A stretch of 64,000 nt of DNA from an uncultured Anderseniella sp. (lineage in GTDB: Bacteria > Pseudomonadota > Alphaproteobacteria > Rhizobiales > Aestuariivirgaceae), in assembly GCA_947488295.1 (NCBI GenBank), contig CANKYU010000004.1:558001-622000 (forward strand), written 5' to 3'. Position 1 is the stretch's first letter. Every line of letters starts with the position of its first letter. The translations under genes and the position numbers were made by a program. Below the pieces are notes generated by a model. That model was given only the letters and a program-made list of their open reading frames with translations, ran no database searches and had not been told where the DNA came from. Positions 46,848 to 57,802 of this stretch are shown in pieces.

Positions 46848-47842
46848 TTGGTATGCGCCCCCTGCAGCCGGATGCGCGGGTCAAGCAGGGCCAGCGCAAA
46901 ATCCGAAATCAACACCCCGATAACCGACAGGAACGCAAGGAACATCAGGAATGATCCAGCCAGATACATGTCCTGGGCCTGCAAGGCCCGGATCAGGAGC
47001 GGGCCGGTGGTTTCCAGCGACAGCACAATCGCGGTTATTTCCGCGCCAGAGATAATCGCCGGCAGGATCGAGCCGATATCGGAAATGAAGAAGTTCATCG
47101 ACATGCGCAGCGGGTATTTCATCAGCGCCTTGAACGGGTGCAGCCCCTTGGCGCGCGCCGTTATCACATATTGCTTCTGCAACTCATCCAGCAGGTTTGC
47201 CCGTATGCGCCGGATCATGCCGGCAGTGCCGGCGGTACCGATGATGATCACCGGAATGATCAGATGTTCCAGGATGGACTTGGCCTTGGCCCAGCTCATC
47301 GGCTGATTGAAGTACTGCGCGTCCATGAGATGGCCGATCGAGGTGCCGAACCACAGATTGGCCAGGTACAGAAACACCAGCGCCAGCAGGAAATTCGGTG
47401 TGGCCAGCCCGAGCAGGCCGACAAAGGTCAACCCGTAGTCGCCCCATGAATACTGGTGCGTCGCGGAATAGATGCCGATTGGAAATGCAATGACCCAGGT
47501 GAAGATAATGGTCACGAACGACACCAGCATGGTGAGCCAGAGCCGGTCGCCAACCACATCCGTCACCGGCAGTTCATACTCGAATGAGTAGCCGAAATCA
47601 CCCTGCAGCATGCCCCACACCCAGTGGAAATACCGCTCAATCGGTGGTTTGTCGAAACCGTATTGAACCTTGAGCGCCTCGATGGCTTTCAGGTCCACGC
47701 TCTCGCCCTGTGCCTGCAACTCGGCAACATAGCTTTCAAAATAGTCGCCCGGCGGCAATTCTATGATGGCGAACACCAGCGCCGAAATCATCAATAGCGT
47801 GGGAACCATGACGGTAATTCGCCATGCGATATATCTCAACAT
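46844..47842 (-). CDS. OPP-type ABC transporter permease (DppB-like)
   Basis: 332 residues. The N-terminal membrane helix and the following soluble region (PPGDYFESY) are typical of DppB/OppB proteins, followed by the DppB-type helices (LLGLATPNFLLALVFLYL, RIRANLLDELQKQYVITARAKGL EAA loop). It forms the channel with the DppC-like subunit. The start is 3 bases after the substrate-binding protein stop, so the importer genes make one transcript. Confidence 0.9.
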   Translation of the reverse strand: MLRYIAWRITVMVPTLLMISALVFAIIELPPGDYFESYVAELQAQGESVDLKAIEALKVQYGFDKPPIERYFHWVWGMLQGDFGYSFEYELPVTDVVGDRLWLTMLVSFVTIIFTWVIAFPIGIYSATHQYSWGDYGLTFVGLLGLATPNFLLALVFLYLANLWFGTSIGHLMDAQYFNQPMSWAKAKSILEHLIIPVIIIGTAGTAGMIRRIRANLLDELQKQYVITARAKGLHPFKALMKYPLRMSMNFFISDIGSILPAIISGAEITAIVLSLETTGPLLIRALQAQDMYLAGSFLMFLAFLSVIGVLISDFALALLDPRIRLQGAHTK

Positions 47843-47845
47843 GAC

Positions 47846-49761
47846 CTAATCGCTCCCCACCCCGTCCTTGAACCAGAATGTATCAACCATGAAAACGCCG
47901 AAGTAGCTGCCCGGCTGGAAGCTGTAGACTTCCTTTTCCGGCACATTGCGAAGCTTTTTGCTGACCACAATCGGCTGCAGTGTCGAATTGACCGTACCGA
48001 TGGAAAACACTTCGTCGGTATACAGCTTCAGCATTTCGTTCCAGATCCGAACGCGGGTTTCATCATCCCGCGACTGCTGCCATTCCTGCCATAACGACAA
48101 CAGGCGTTTGGCCGACGCCAGATCCGGTTCGGTTCCCGATTTGCCGCCGGTCATGCCATACAGGCCCCATTGCGGCCACTGCGTCTGGGCATCATTGCTT
48201 GGTGCCAGTTCCTCCGGCGACATGGATGGTTGCGGGATGGCATTGTCCAGCCCGGACCACACACTCATCATTGTATTGCCCGCCTTCAGCCGCGAGCGGA
48301 AAATGTCACGCTGTGTCGCGCGGGTGAATACTTTGATGCCGAGCGCCTGCCAGTGATCGGTAATCAGCTGCAGCACGTCGGTCTCGACCGTGCTTTCACC
48401 GGCGCTTTCAATGATCAGCTCTGCTCTCTGGCCGTCCGGCAATAGCCGCGTTCCGTCTTCATCACGTTTTTTAAGGCCTGCCTGGTCCAGCAGGCGATTT
48501 GCCAGAACCGGATCATGCGAGGCCCAGGCGCTGGCATAGTCCGGATTGAACAGAGGACTCTGCACCAACGGGGAATCCGCAACTTCCTTGCCCAGTCCGA
48601 AGAAAGTCACCATGTTGATTTCGTGCCGGTTGATCCCCAGCGACAACGCCCGCCGAAACCGGGCGTCCTGCATGACCGCACGCCAGGCATCATCCTTGAA
48701 ATTCAGGTTCGGCCTGATGGCGACCTTGGAACCGACCGCCGACTTCCACAACAGCACATTGTAGCCCTGACGTTTTTCGCTCTGCTTGAGAAACGTATAG
48801 TCTTCAAAGCTGACATACCGGCCCTGCAGGTCGCTCTCACCCGCCCCGGTTTTGGCGGGGATCAAGTTGGGCGACGAGATATTCATCTCCACGGTATCGA
48901 CATAGGGCAGCTGGCGGCCGTTCGCATCGACACGGTGGAAATAGGGATTGCGCTTGAACACAAACTGCTCCGAGGGAGGTGCAATCGTGTTGAACCAGGG
49001 CTCCAGTGTCGGCAGGTCCGGATTCTCCGGCCTGTTTTGCCGCCCCAGGCGGATGAACATGGCCCGCCAGTGCTTGTACTTGCGCTTTTTGGCCAGCGCC
49101 TCGACCTGCTCCTCGCCAATGTAGTCGGCATGAAACTGCTTCATGTAAGCCGATGGATAGGTCAGGTACAGCGGTAGCGGCGCAGCAAGTGCCGGTAGAA
49201 ATTTCGGATTTGGCGCATCCCACTCGTAACGCACGGTCACGTCATCAATAACGGTGAATTTCGGCCCCTTGCCATCGACCAGCATGGAATTTGGCAGGCC
49301 GCCGCGCCGCAGTTGCTTGTTCAGCATCACATCTTCATAGGTGAAGCGAAAGTCTTCCGAGGTGAACGGCGCTCCGTCGGACCAGCGGTGCCCGGGTCTC
49401 AGATGCAGAGTAAAAATACGGCCGTCCTCGACGTCGTAATCGGCCAGGATATCTGCCTGCAGCTTGTAGTTCAGGTCATATCCGACAAGACGCGAATAGC
49501 CGTAATAGACCATCATCCGTACGTCCTTCTTGGACCCCATCAGCATCCGAAGCTTGCCGCCGTGAACCCCCGGTTCACGTCCGAGCTTTTCCAGATCGAT
49601 GATCCGCGGCTGCTGCGGCAACCGCTTGGCCACCGGGTCGATCTTGCCGGTTTTCACCAAATCACTGAAATACGGGGTTTCCTGAAAGGCAGTCGCAAAT
49701 GCGCTGGTTTGCGCTCCCAGCACCAGCAGCATACCCAACAAGGCAAGGCGTAGACGACTCA

Positions 49762-49762
<1 letters not shown>
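47846..49762 (-). CDS. OPP-type substrate-binding protein (family 5)
   Basis: 638 residues from the ATG at 49762; the adjacent GTG at 49765 is possible and both overlap the ATPase stop. The signal peptide ends about AFA-TA. The body has the family 5 hallmarks, with LRPGHRWSDGAPFTSEDF and a C-terminal closed-lobe region. At about 640 residues it is longer than DppA and resembles proteins that bind oligosaccharides or peptides of AgpA type. It is the periplasmic receptor of the importer; the ligand is unknown. Confidence 0.87.
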
Positions 49763-51714
<1,952 letters not shown>

Positions 51715-51756
51715 GACACCCGATTACGCCAAACGCCGTTAATTTCATTACGATAG

Positions 51757-51774
51757 CTGACATATCGCTGTCAG
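51757..51774. promoter_or_regulatory. Inverted repeat upstream of the OPP importer
   Basis: CTGACA (51757-51762) and TGTCAG (51769-51774) are perfect 6-bp arms around TATCGC. On the minus strand CTGACA at 51774-51769 also resembles a -35 box with a weak -10 (TAATGA) about 18 bases further. It lies 43 bases before the ATPase start in a 268-bp intergenic region that shows no other element I can support, apart from the cyclase ribosome site. Confidence 0.35.
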
Positions 51775-51982
51775 GATACAGGTTTTTGCGGGACGCGTGT
51801 GCATGTGGAAAACCCTGCCCTTTCCCTTAAGATCACGACCAGGTGTCATGCAGGCGCGCAACCGTGAGCAGTCGTGATCCGGATTGACTGCATCTGCCCT
51901 GTTGATGAAACGCGTAAACGTGTAAATCATACCCTACCAAACGTCATGCCAATCGGGCAGAACCCCTGTCTGGAGGACATTT

Positions 51983-53362
51983 ATGTCATCCCTGCAACAA
52001 CTTACCGAGACCACGAGTACAGGCACGCCTTCGGCGTGGGGCAAGATACGGGGCCTCGTACCTGGTGCAACCCCGGCACGTGCACTGTCTCCCCGGGTGC
52101 TGGCGTCAATAGAACGTCATGACCAGTCCAGTGAGGTGCTGATCAAGATTATCCAGCTGGTCATTGTGTCAACCTGGGCAATTCTGTACGCGCTTGCTCC
52201 GAAGACTGACTTTGGAACAGCGTTCTCCCCGGTCACCTGGGCGCTGGCGATTTACTTCGGTCTCAACGTCATCGGACTGATCTGGGCGCGCCGAACCGGT
52301 CTGCCGAACTGGGCCGTCTACATTTCGATCATTTTCGATATTGCGATCCTGATGGTGCTGATCTGGAGTTTCCATATTCAGTATGACCAGCCGCCCTCGT
52401 TTTACCTTAAGGCACCAACGCTGCTCTACGTATTCATCTTCATCGCCCTGCGCGCCTTGCGCTTCGAGGCCCGCTTTGTGGTGTTTTCCGGGCTGGCTGC
52501 CGCAGTCGGCTGGCTGATCCTGGTTGCCTATGCGATCTACTCGGCTCATGGCATGAGCACGACCCGCAATTACATCGATTACCTGACCGGCAATGAAATC
52601 CTGCTGGGTGCCGAGTTCGACAAGACCATCACCATAGTCATGGTGGCCGGCATCATTGCCGTCGCCCTGAGCCGGGCCAATGACCTGCTGGTCCGGGCAA
52701 CGGCTGATGCCCAGGCAGCTACCGAACTGTCGCGCTATTTCGACAGCGCGGTGGCGTCCGACATCCGCAATGCCGATGAAGCAAGCGTACCGGGTCAGGG
52801 CAAGCGGGTCGAGGCGGCAATCCTCAATGTCGACTTGCGCGGCTTCACCAAATATGCCTCTGGCAAGGACGCCGAACAGGTGCTGGGCCTGCTCATCGCC
52901 TATCAGAAACGCATTGTCGGCATCATCCAGGGTCACGGCGGCTCCATCGACAAATTCATGGGTGACGGCATCATGGCGACATTTGGTGCGGTACGGGCCA
53001 CTGAGACTTATGCCGCTGATGCGGTGCGTGCGATTGATGCGATTATCGCGGAGACCGACACCTGGGACACGGACGAAACGCTGAACATATTCGCCGGCGG
53101 CAAAGTCAATGCAGCGGTCGCCGCCGGTCCTATTGTGTTCGGAACGATCGGCGATGATTCACGGCTGGAGTTTACGGTTATCGGATCGGCCGCGAACATG
53201 TCAGCCAAGCTTGAGAAACACAACAAAACCACCAGAAGCCGCGCCCTGACCGACGGCCAGACTTACGATATCGCCCTTGAGCAGGGATACGAGCCGGCAA
53301 AACCTCATCGCCGGCGCAAGTCCGCACTCGCCGGTGCCGATCAACTGGTGGTTCTGGGTTGA
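51983..53362 (+). CDS. Membrane class III adenylate/guanylate cyclase
   Basis: 459 residues; GGAGG stands 8 bases before the ATG. Six hydrophobic segments (about 55-72, 83-101, 110-130, 145-158, 165-187, 215-231) precede the catalytic domain (about 270-459). Metal Asp residues are in place: Asp284 (NVDLRGFT) and Asp328 (FMGDGIMATFG). The substrate-site segment EFTVIGSAANMSAK differs: Ser402 stands where Asp is usual, and Lys409 where the transition-state Arg normally follows Asn405. It may be active with altered efficiency or nucleotide preference. It is a natural partner for the CNBD protein at 37322. Confidence 0.85.
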   Translation: MSSLQQLTETTSTGTPSAWGKIRGLVPGATPARALSPRVLASIERHDQSSEVLIKIIQLVIVSTWAILYALAPKTDFGTAFSPVTWALAIYFGLNVIGLIWARRTGLPNWAVYISIIFDIAILMVLIWSFHIQYDQPPSFYLKAPTLLYVFIFIALRALRFEARFVVFSGLAAAVGWLILVAYAIYSAHGMSTTRNYIDYLTGNEILLGAEFDKTITIVMVAGIIAVALSRANDLLVRATADAQAATELSRYFDSAVASDIRNADEASVPGQGKRVEAAILNVDLRGFTKYASGKDAEQVLGLLIAYQKRIVGIIQGHGGSIDKFMGDGIMATFGAVRATETYAADAVRAIDAIIAETDTWDTDETLNIFAGGKVNAAVAAGPIVFGTIGDDSRLEFTVIGSAANMSAKLEKHNKTTRSRALTDGQTYDIALEQGYEPAKPHRRRKSALAGADQLVVLG

Positions 53363-53370
53363 TGGTCAAA

Positions 53371-53416
53371 ATCAGTATGGCTTTTTATTGAAACAGTCAA
53401 AGGCCATAAAACTGAT
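53371..53416. repeat. Imperfect hairpin after the cyclase gene
   Basis: ATCAGT (53371-53376) with ATGGC (53377-53381) pairs with GCCAT (53403-53407), then AAA, and ACTGAT (53411-53416). The stem is 11 bp with a 3-base bulge and a loop of about 21. It begins 9 bases after the cyclase stop and could act as a transcription terminator or mRNA stabiliser. Confidence 0.4.
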
Positions 53417-53429
53417 CGCTTTCAAAGTG

Positions 53430-53472
53430 CTGGAGCAACTTTATGGATTCAATTGAATCCATGTTGCTCCAG
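53430..53472. repeat. Long hairpin over the deacetylase 3' end
   Basis: CTGGAGCAAC (53430-53439) and GTTGCTCCAG (53463-53472) are exact inverted repeats. Between them lies the perfect 18-bp palindrome TGGATTCAATTGAATCCA (53444-53461), giving a stem of about 19 bp with small asymmetric bulges. It overlaps the last codons and stop of the polysaccharide deacetylase (stop at 53449) and probably ends transcription from one or both convergent genes; no T-tract is seen. Confidence 0.5.
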
Positions 53473-54192
53473 GGCCTGCTCAAACGACACCCAGGTCAGA
53501 CCGGTGTTCGCCACGACTGCAGCTAGCGAGGACCAGGCCACCTCGTCATGCACCAGATGGTGGGTCAGCAGGCCGACAGGGTAAAATCCGTTCGCGCGTG
53601 AGATAGCCAGCGCCGTGGCAAGTTCGTTTTGCAACCAGTCAGGCGATTTGCCGGCGGCACCGCCCGGCGCTTTCCAGTCCATCGCATCAACGTGGGTATT
53701 GACCTGCATACCGGGAAACGTGCGTTTGTGCGCGAAGGTCGACAATGCCCTTATGCCGGTCTCGCCGAGACGTGGCGCAAGATCATCGCGCACGCGGTTC
53801 CAGGGCGGCACCAGTACCGGCGCGAGCCTGGAGCCGAACAGCTCCGCGAGCCGCTGCCTGCCAGCCGCGACCTCCGACAGCACGATCTTCATTGCCCGAT
53901 GAGATCCCAGTTCGCATTTCTTCTGGTTCGAGGGTGCATGATTTGTGTGCGACCAGCCGTGCACGCACGGCTGCAGATTGTGATGTTCGTCAACATACGC
54001 TGCCAGTGACTGATCCGCATGTGCAGGTATGACGGCAAGCAAAACGTCAATGCCGGCTCCGCCCGTTAGCTGCGTCAGCCTTTCCAGTTCAGGTGTGTGC
54101 GAAACAGCATCATCATCCCGCCACCAGACCTGCGGCTGTTTACCGGCAGCCCGCCAGTTCTGCAGTTCCGTTTCCAGCTCACGGCAGATCAT
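53449..54192 (-). CDS. Polysaccharide deacetylase-like (NodB-type) protein
   Basis: 247 residues. The metal/catalytic motifs of NodB-type carbohydrate esterases are present: RDDDA (25-29) and HGWSHTNH (78-85), with PPWNR at about 129-133. No signal peptide is apparent, so it probably acts in the cytoplasm on a nucleotide- or lipid-linked sugar. It would remove N-acetyl groups. It overlaps the upstream glycosyltransferase by 4 bases, so both likely act on the same glycan. Its 3' end forms the hairpin at 53430-53472. Confidence 0.85.
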   Translation of the reverse strand: MICRELETELQNWRAAGKQPQVWWRDDDAVSHTPELERLTQLTGGAGIDVLLAVIPAHADQSLAAYVDEHHNLQPCVHGWSHTNHAPSNQKKCELGSHRAMKIVLSEVAAGRQRLAELFGSRLAPVLVPPWNRVRDDLAPRLGETGIRALSTFAHKRTFPGMQVNTHVDAMDWKAPGGAAGKSPDWLQNELATALAISRANGFYPVGLLTHHLVHDEVAWSSLAAVVANTGLTWVSFEQALEQHGFN

Positions 54193-55274
54193 CGGCTCAC
54201 CACCTCCTGCAGCAACTCATCCAGCAATGCAGACGCCGGTGCGAGGCCGCGCTCCTCGAGCGCAAAGGCCTGCGCCTGTTTGCCCAGGCGCTCGCGCACA
54301 GCAGTGTTCTCAACCAGCTTCATGACTGCATTGGCAAACTGTGCCGTATCGCCCTCCTCTACCAGTATTCCGGTTTCGCCATCCCTCACCACCGCTTCAA
54401 CACCGCCTGAACGCATCGCAATGACGGGCAGCCCGGCTCCCTGTGCCTCAAGATAGGCCAGCCCAAACGCCTCACGGTAGCCCGGCCACACCAGTACATC
54501 ACTGCTGTCCAGACAACCGGCCACCCCTGCTGCGTCCTTCTGGCCGGCGAACCGCACCCGTTCAAGACCGTCGAACATTGCCTCAACCTCGTCCCGCACC
54601 GGCCCGTCGCCGACAATCGTCAATTGCCAGTTGCCCAGCGGCATCCTACGGAATGCCTCGGCAAGCAGTCGAAAACTGGCAAGCTTGTTACCCTTCAACA
54701 TCATCGCAATCGCCAGCAACTGGACCGTCCCGGTAGCGCTTTTCGGTTGCCGCGCGATCTCAAGTCCGGAAAAGTCCGCAAACGGCGGCAAAATGGCCAA
54801 GCGCTCGGTCGGCACCAGCCTGGCCACCCCCTCAGCATCCCGGTCGGTGAAACAAATGTTCAAACCAGCCTGCCTGATGGCGGATGACGAGATCGCCTGT
54901 GCCTCAGCCCACTCGTCCCGATCCCGCTTGCCCGCATAGGACGCCTCAACCGTCACGTACGGAATATCGAACCGCCTGGCCAGTGGTGATCCGATAAGGT
55001 CGGGTGACTTGTAGTAGACGTGATAGGTCATCACCAGATCAGGCGTTCCCTGTTGCTGCCAGCGCGCGGCAACCTCGTCAACTTCACGCCGGGCATCAGC
55101 GGCAACATCCTCCAGCATGCCGGCATTGCGCAAACGGCATTTCAGGCGTGACACCAGCTCGACGTCATGCCCGGCAAACTGCAACGCCTTTATCAGTTGC
55201 CGTGCCATGGTCCGGTCGCCTGACGGCACCGGGTCATCTGGCGGCTTCATGGTTGCGTAAAATGCAATTCTCAC
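54189..55274 (-). CDS. Glycosyltransferase family 4 protein
   Basis: 361 residues. The GT-B, GT4-type pattern is visible: an N-terminal FYATMKPPDDPVPSGDRTMARQLIKAL, the later PSDRT-type VLVWPGYREAFGLAYLEAQGAGLPVIAM with its E-x7-E acidic motif, and a VEEGDTAQFANAVM end. It is transcribed leftwards and is translationally coupled to the polysaccharide deacetylase. Divergent from the DUF3095 gene with about 100 bases between. The sugars are unknown. Confidence 0.87.
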   Translation of the reverse strand: MRIAFYATMKPPDDPVPSGDRTMARQLIKALQFAGHDVELVSRLKCRLRNAGMLEDVAADARREVDEVAARWQQQGTPDLVMTYHVYYKSPDLIGSPLARRFDIPYVTVEASYAGKRDRDEWAEAQAISSSAIRQAGLNICFTDRDAEGVARLVPTERLAILPPFADFSGLEIARQPKSATGTVQLLAIAMMLKGNKLASFRLLAEAFRRMPLGNWQLTIVGDGPVRDEVEAMFDGLERVRFAGQKDAAGVAGCLDSSDVLVWPGYREAFGLAYLEAQGAGLPVIAMRSGGVEAVVRDGETGILVEEGDTAQFANAVMKLVENTAVRERLGKQAQAFALEERGLAPASALLDELLQEVVSR

Positions 55275-55372
55275 TTTGTTACCGATTCATTCCACAAGGA
55301 TTGTGATCCGGCCTGTATAGAGTGCAAACTGACATCGCGCCAAGACCGGCCGTCCCGAACAAGGAACACCAC

Positions 55373-56533
55373 GTGTCCGACACTGATAAATTCTATGGCA
55401 ATCTCGGTGCATCTGCGGACTTCGACACCATATCCGACGGGCTCGGTTTCACGGCCCTGCCGGATGACTGGACCGTGCTGATCTCCGACGTTGTCAACTC
55501 CACCGGTGCCATCGAACGTGGCGAGTACAAATCCGTCAACATGGTGGGTGCTGCTTCCATCGTGGCGATACTCAATGGCTGCGCCGGGATCGATGTACCG
55601 TTCATGTTCGGTGGCGACGGTGGCGTGGTTGCCGTGCCGCCCGGCGCAGTTCGGGCCGCGCGCACCCGGCTCGGGGCGTTGCAGGACCAGTGCGAGCCCC
55701 TGTTCGGGCTGACCCTGCGCGCCGCCGCCATTCCCGTTCACGAGCTGCGCGGGGCCGGCGTCGATGTTCAGGTCAGGAAATTTCAACTGTCGGGAAACAA
55801 CCATCTCGCCATGTTCGCAGGCGGCGGTCTGGAACTGGCCGACACATGGCTGAAGGATGACACGCAGACCGCCTGGCAATTGTCGCCCGAGGACGCCGGC
55901 AAGTCACTGGATCTGGAAGGTCTGTCTTGCCGATGGCAGCCATTGCAGGCCCGCAATGGCGTCATGCTTACCGTCATTCTGCAGACCGCAGGCAAAAAAG
56001 TCACCACAAGCCAGATCAACAGGAACCTGGCAGGCATCCTCGGCCGGCCGATCAACGATTGCGCACCGGTACAGAACAGCAATCTGAAGCTCTCCAGCTT
56101 CACTTCGCCAAACCTGTCGATGGAACGCAGAGCCCTGCGAGGCAGATATGGACGTTACGGCGCGTTTGCGTGGACAGCGCTGACCTACGTTTTTCAAAGT
56201 CTTGCCGAGCGTTACAACCGCAAATATGTCGAATACAATGCGCCGAAATATCGCGAAGAACTGAAAGCCAACACTGACTTCAGAAAGTTCGACGGTGCCT
56301 TGCGACTGGTTATCGATGTGACCGGGAAACAGGCAGACGAGATTGAGAAGTTTCTTGAAGCTGGTTTCAAGGCAGGTGACCTGAACTATGGCACATGGCG
56401 CTCGGACGCGGCACTGATGACCTGCCTGCTGTTCGACCTGGCGCAGTCCCTGCACGTGCATTTCATCGACGGGGCAAATGGCGGATACACGCAAGCCGCG
56501 AAAGCCATGAAAGCGCGGGCAGCAACTCTCTAG
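55373..56533 (+). CDS. DUF3095 cyclase-like protein
   Basis: 386 residues from the GTG at 55373, with AAGGAA about 7 bases upstream; a GTG at 55322 would extend it without a ribosome site. The N-terminal third is a class III cyclase-like fold: LISDVVNST (Asp39) and MFGGDGGVVAVP (Asp82), where active cyclases carry their metal Asp residues. The C-terminal two-thirds are the DUF3095-specific region, with no membrane segment. Activity is unproven. It is near the class III cyclase, a CNBD protein and glycan genes, suggesting a second cyclic-nucleotide component. Its stop overlaps the convergent DmdA-like gene (CTAG). Confidence 0.8.
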   Translation: MSDTDKFYGNLGASADFDTISDGLGFTALPDDWTVLISDVVNSTGAIERGEYKSVNMVGAASIVAILNGCAGIDVPFMFGGDGGVVAVPPGAVRAARTRLGALQDQCEPLFGLTLRAAAIPVHELRGAGVDVQVRKFQLSGNNHLAMFAGGGLELADTWLKDDTQTAWQLSPEDAGKSLDLEGLSCRWQPLQARNGVMLTVILQTAGKKVTTSQINRNLAGILGRPINDCAPVQNSNLKLSSFTSPNLSMERRALRGRYGRYGAFAWTALTYVFQSLAERYNRKYVEYNAPKYREELKANTDFRKFDGALRLVIDVTGKQADEIEKFLEAGFKAGDLNYGTWRSDAALMTCLLFDLAQSLHVHFIDGANGGYTQAAKAMKARAATL

Positions 56534-57633
56534 ATAAACGGCAGTTCGCACAAACGCCCGGCAACTTCAGTCCCGTGTTTCATCACAGCGACCTCATCAC
56601 CCGGTTGTGCATCCACGCTCACCAGCGCAAAGCCGATGTTCTTTTTCAGCTGGTATGACCAGACAATGTTGGTCATGTCGCCGATCTTCTGTCCGCCTGC
56701 GTTAATGTCAAACCAGTTGAATGCCACCTGATCCGGCTCATCGCCTTCCAGCACGATGCCTATCTGGTGGCGCCTGGGACCATCCGCCTTGATCTTGCGG
56801 AGGGCTTTTATCCCGACAACGTCATCGGGGACATCCAGGTCGACATATCTGCCCATGCGAATTTCAAACGGGTTGGTATGTTCATCGGTATCGCCACCGA
56901 ACGACAAAAGACCGCTTTCCACCCGCTCGCACGGGTTTGGATTGCCGGGCCCGATATCCCAGGGTTTGCCGGCCTCCTTGACCAGGTTCCACAGCCGGGT
57001 GCCTTTTGTTCCGTCCATCAGGTAGATTTCAAAGCCACCTTGTTTGGACCAGCCGGACCGTGCAACTGCAACCGGAATGCCATCGATCTCGGTTTCCCCG
57101 AACCAGAAGTATTTGAGATTACGCACCCAGTCGCCGAATATCGACACCATAACGTCTTCGCTGTTCGGCCCCTGGACCGCCAATGGAGACACGTCCGGCT
57201 CGCTCACCACCACATCAAGTCCGCGTTCAGCCGCAATGGCGCCCGCCCAGAACCAGATATTGCTGTCTGCAATGGACAGCCAGTAGCGCTGTTCATCCAG
57301 CTTCAACAGGATCGGGTCATTGATCACCGTACCGGCATGGTTGCACACAGCCACGTATTTGCCTTGCCCCGGAACACATTTTGTGAGGTCACGCGGGCAC
57401 AGTATCTGCGCCAGTTTGCCCGCATCCGGGCCCTGCAGCTGCACCTGGCGTTCAACGGACACATCCCACATGGAAACACCGTTTATGATGCGCCAGTATT
57501 CTTCTTCCGGCTGACCGTAGCCTGTCGGCATCAACATGTGGTTGTAGGTTGTAAAGCTGGTCACCCCTTCGGCCACGGTGGCCTCGTAAAACGGTGACGG
57601 GCGCAGGCGCGCTGACGGGAAAATGGAAAACAT
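56530..57633 (-). CDS. DmdA-like aminomethyltransferase (GcvT family)
   Basis: 367 residues. The GcvT/DmdA fold is clear: NHMLMPTGYG, SMWDVSVERQVQL, LTKCVPGQGKYVAVCNHAGTVINDPILLK, YWLSIADSNIWFWA and the C-terminal RYVDLDVPDDVVGIKAL. The SVERQVQ and ISxSD features resemble DMSP demethylase DmdA of marine alphaproteobacteria, which transfers a methyl group of DMSP to tetrahydrofolate; a paralogous role such as another methylated onium compound is possible. GGGAGG precedes the start. No dmdBCD genes are adjacent. Confidence 0.7.
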   Translation of the reverse strand: MFSIFPSARLRPSPFYEATVAEGVTSFTTYNHMLMPTGYGQPEEEYWRIINGVSMWDVSVERQVQLQGPDAGKLAQILCPRDLTKCVPGQGKYVAVCNHAGTVINDPILLKLDEQRYWLSIADSNIWFWAGAIAAERGLDVVVSEPDVSPLAVQGPNSEDVMVSIFGDWVRNLKYFWFGETEIDGIPVAVARSGWSKQGGFEIYLMDGTKGTRLWNLVKEAGKPWDIGPGNPNPCERVESGLLSFGGDTDEHTNPFEIRMGRYVDLDVPDDVVGIKALRKIKADGPRRHQIGIVLEGDEPDQVAFNWFDINAGGQKIGDMTNIVWSYQLKKNIGFALVSVDAQPGDEVAVMKHGTEVAGRLCELPFI

Positions 57634-57802
57634 GGGTACAAGCCTCCCTGACTGGGGCAGTTTTAATCTGTCTTCGTCTGATGTTCCTTCTGAAAAACCG
57701 GCATTTTCCCGTCCTGAAACGTCACCGCCAACTTTTGCGAGTTAAACAATTCAACACCTGGTGAAAAAGTTGCGCCGTAGCCGTTCACAAGAGCCCGCTA
57801 CA

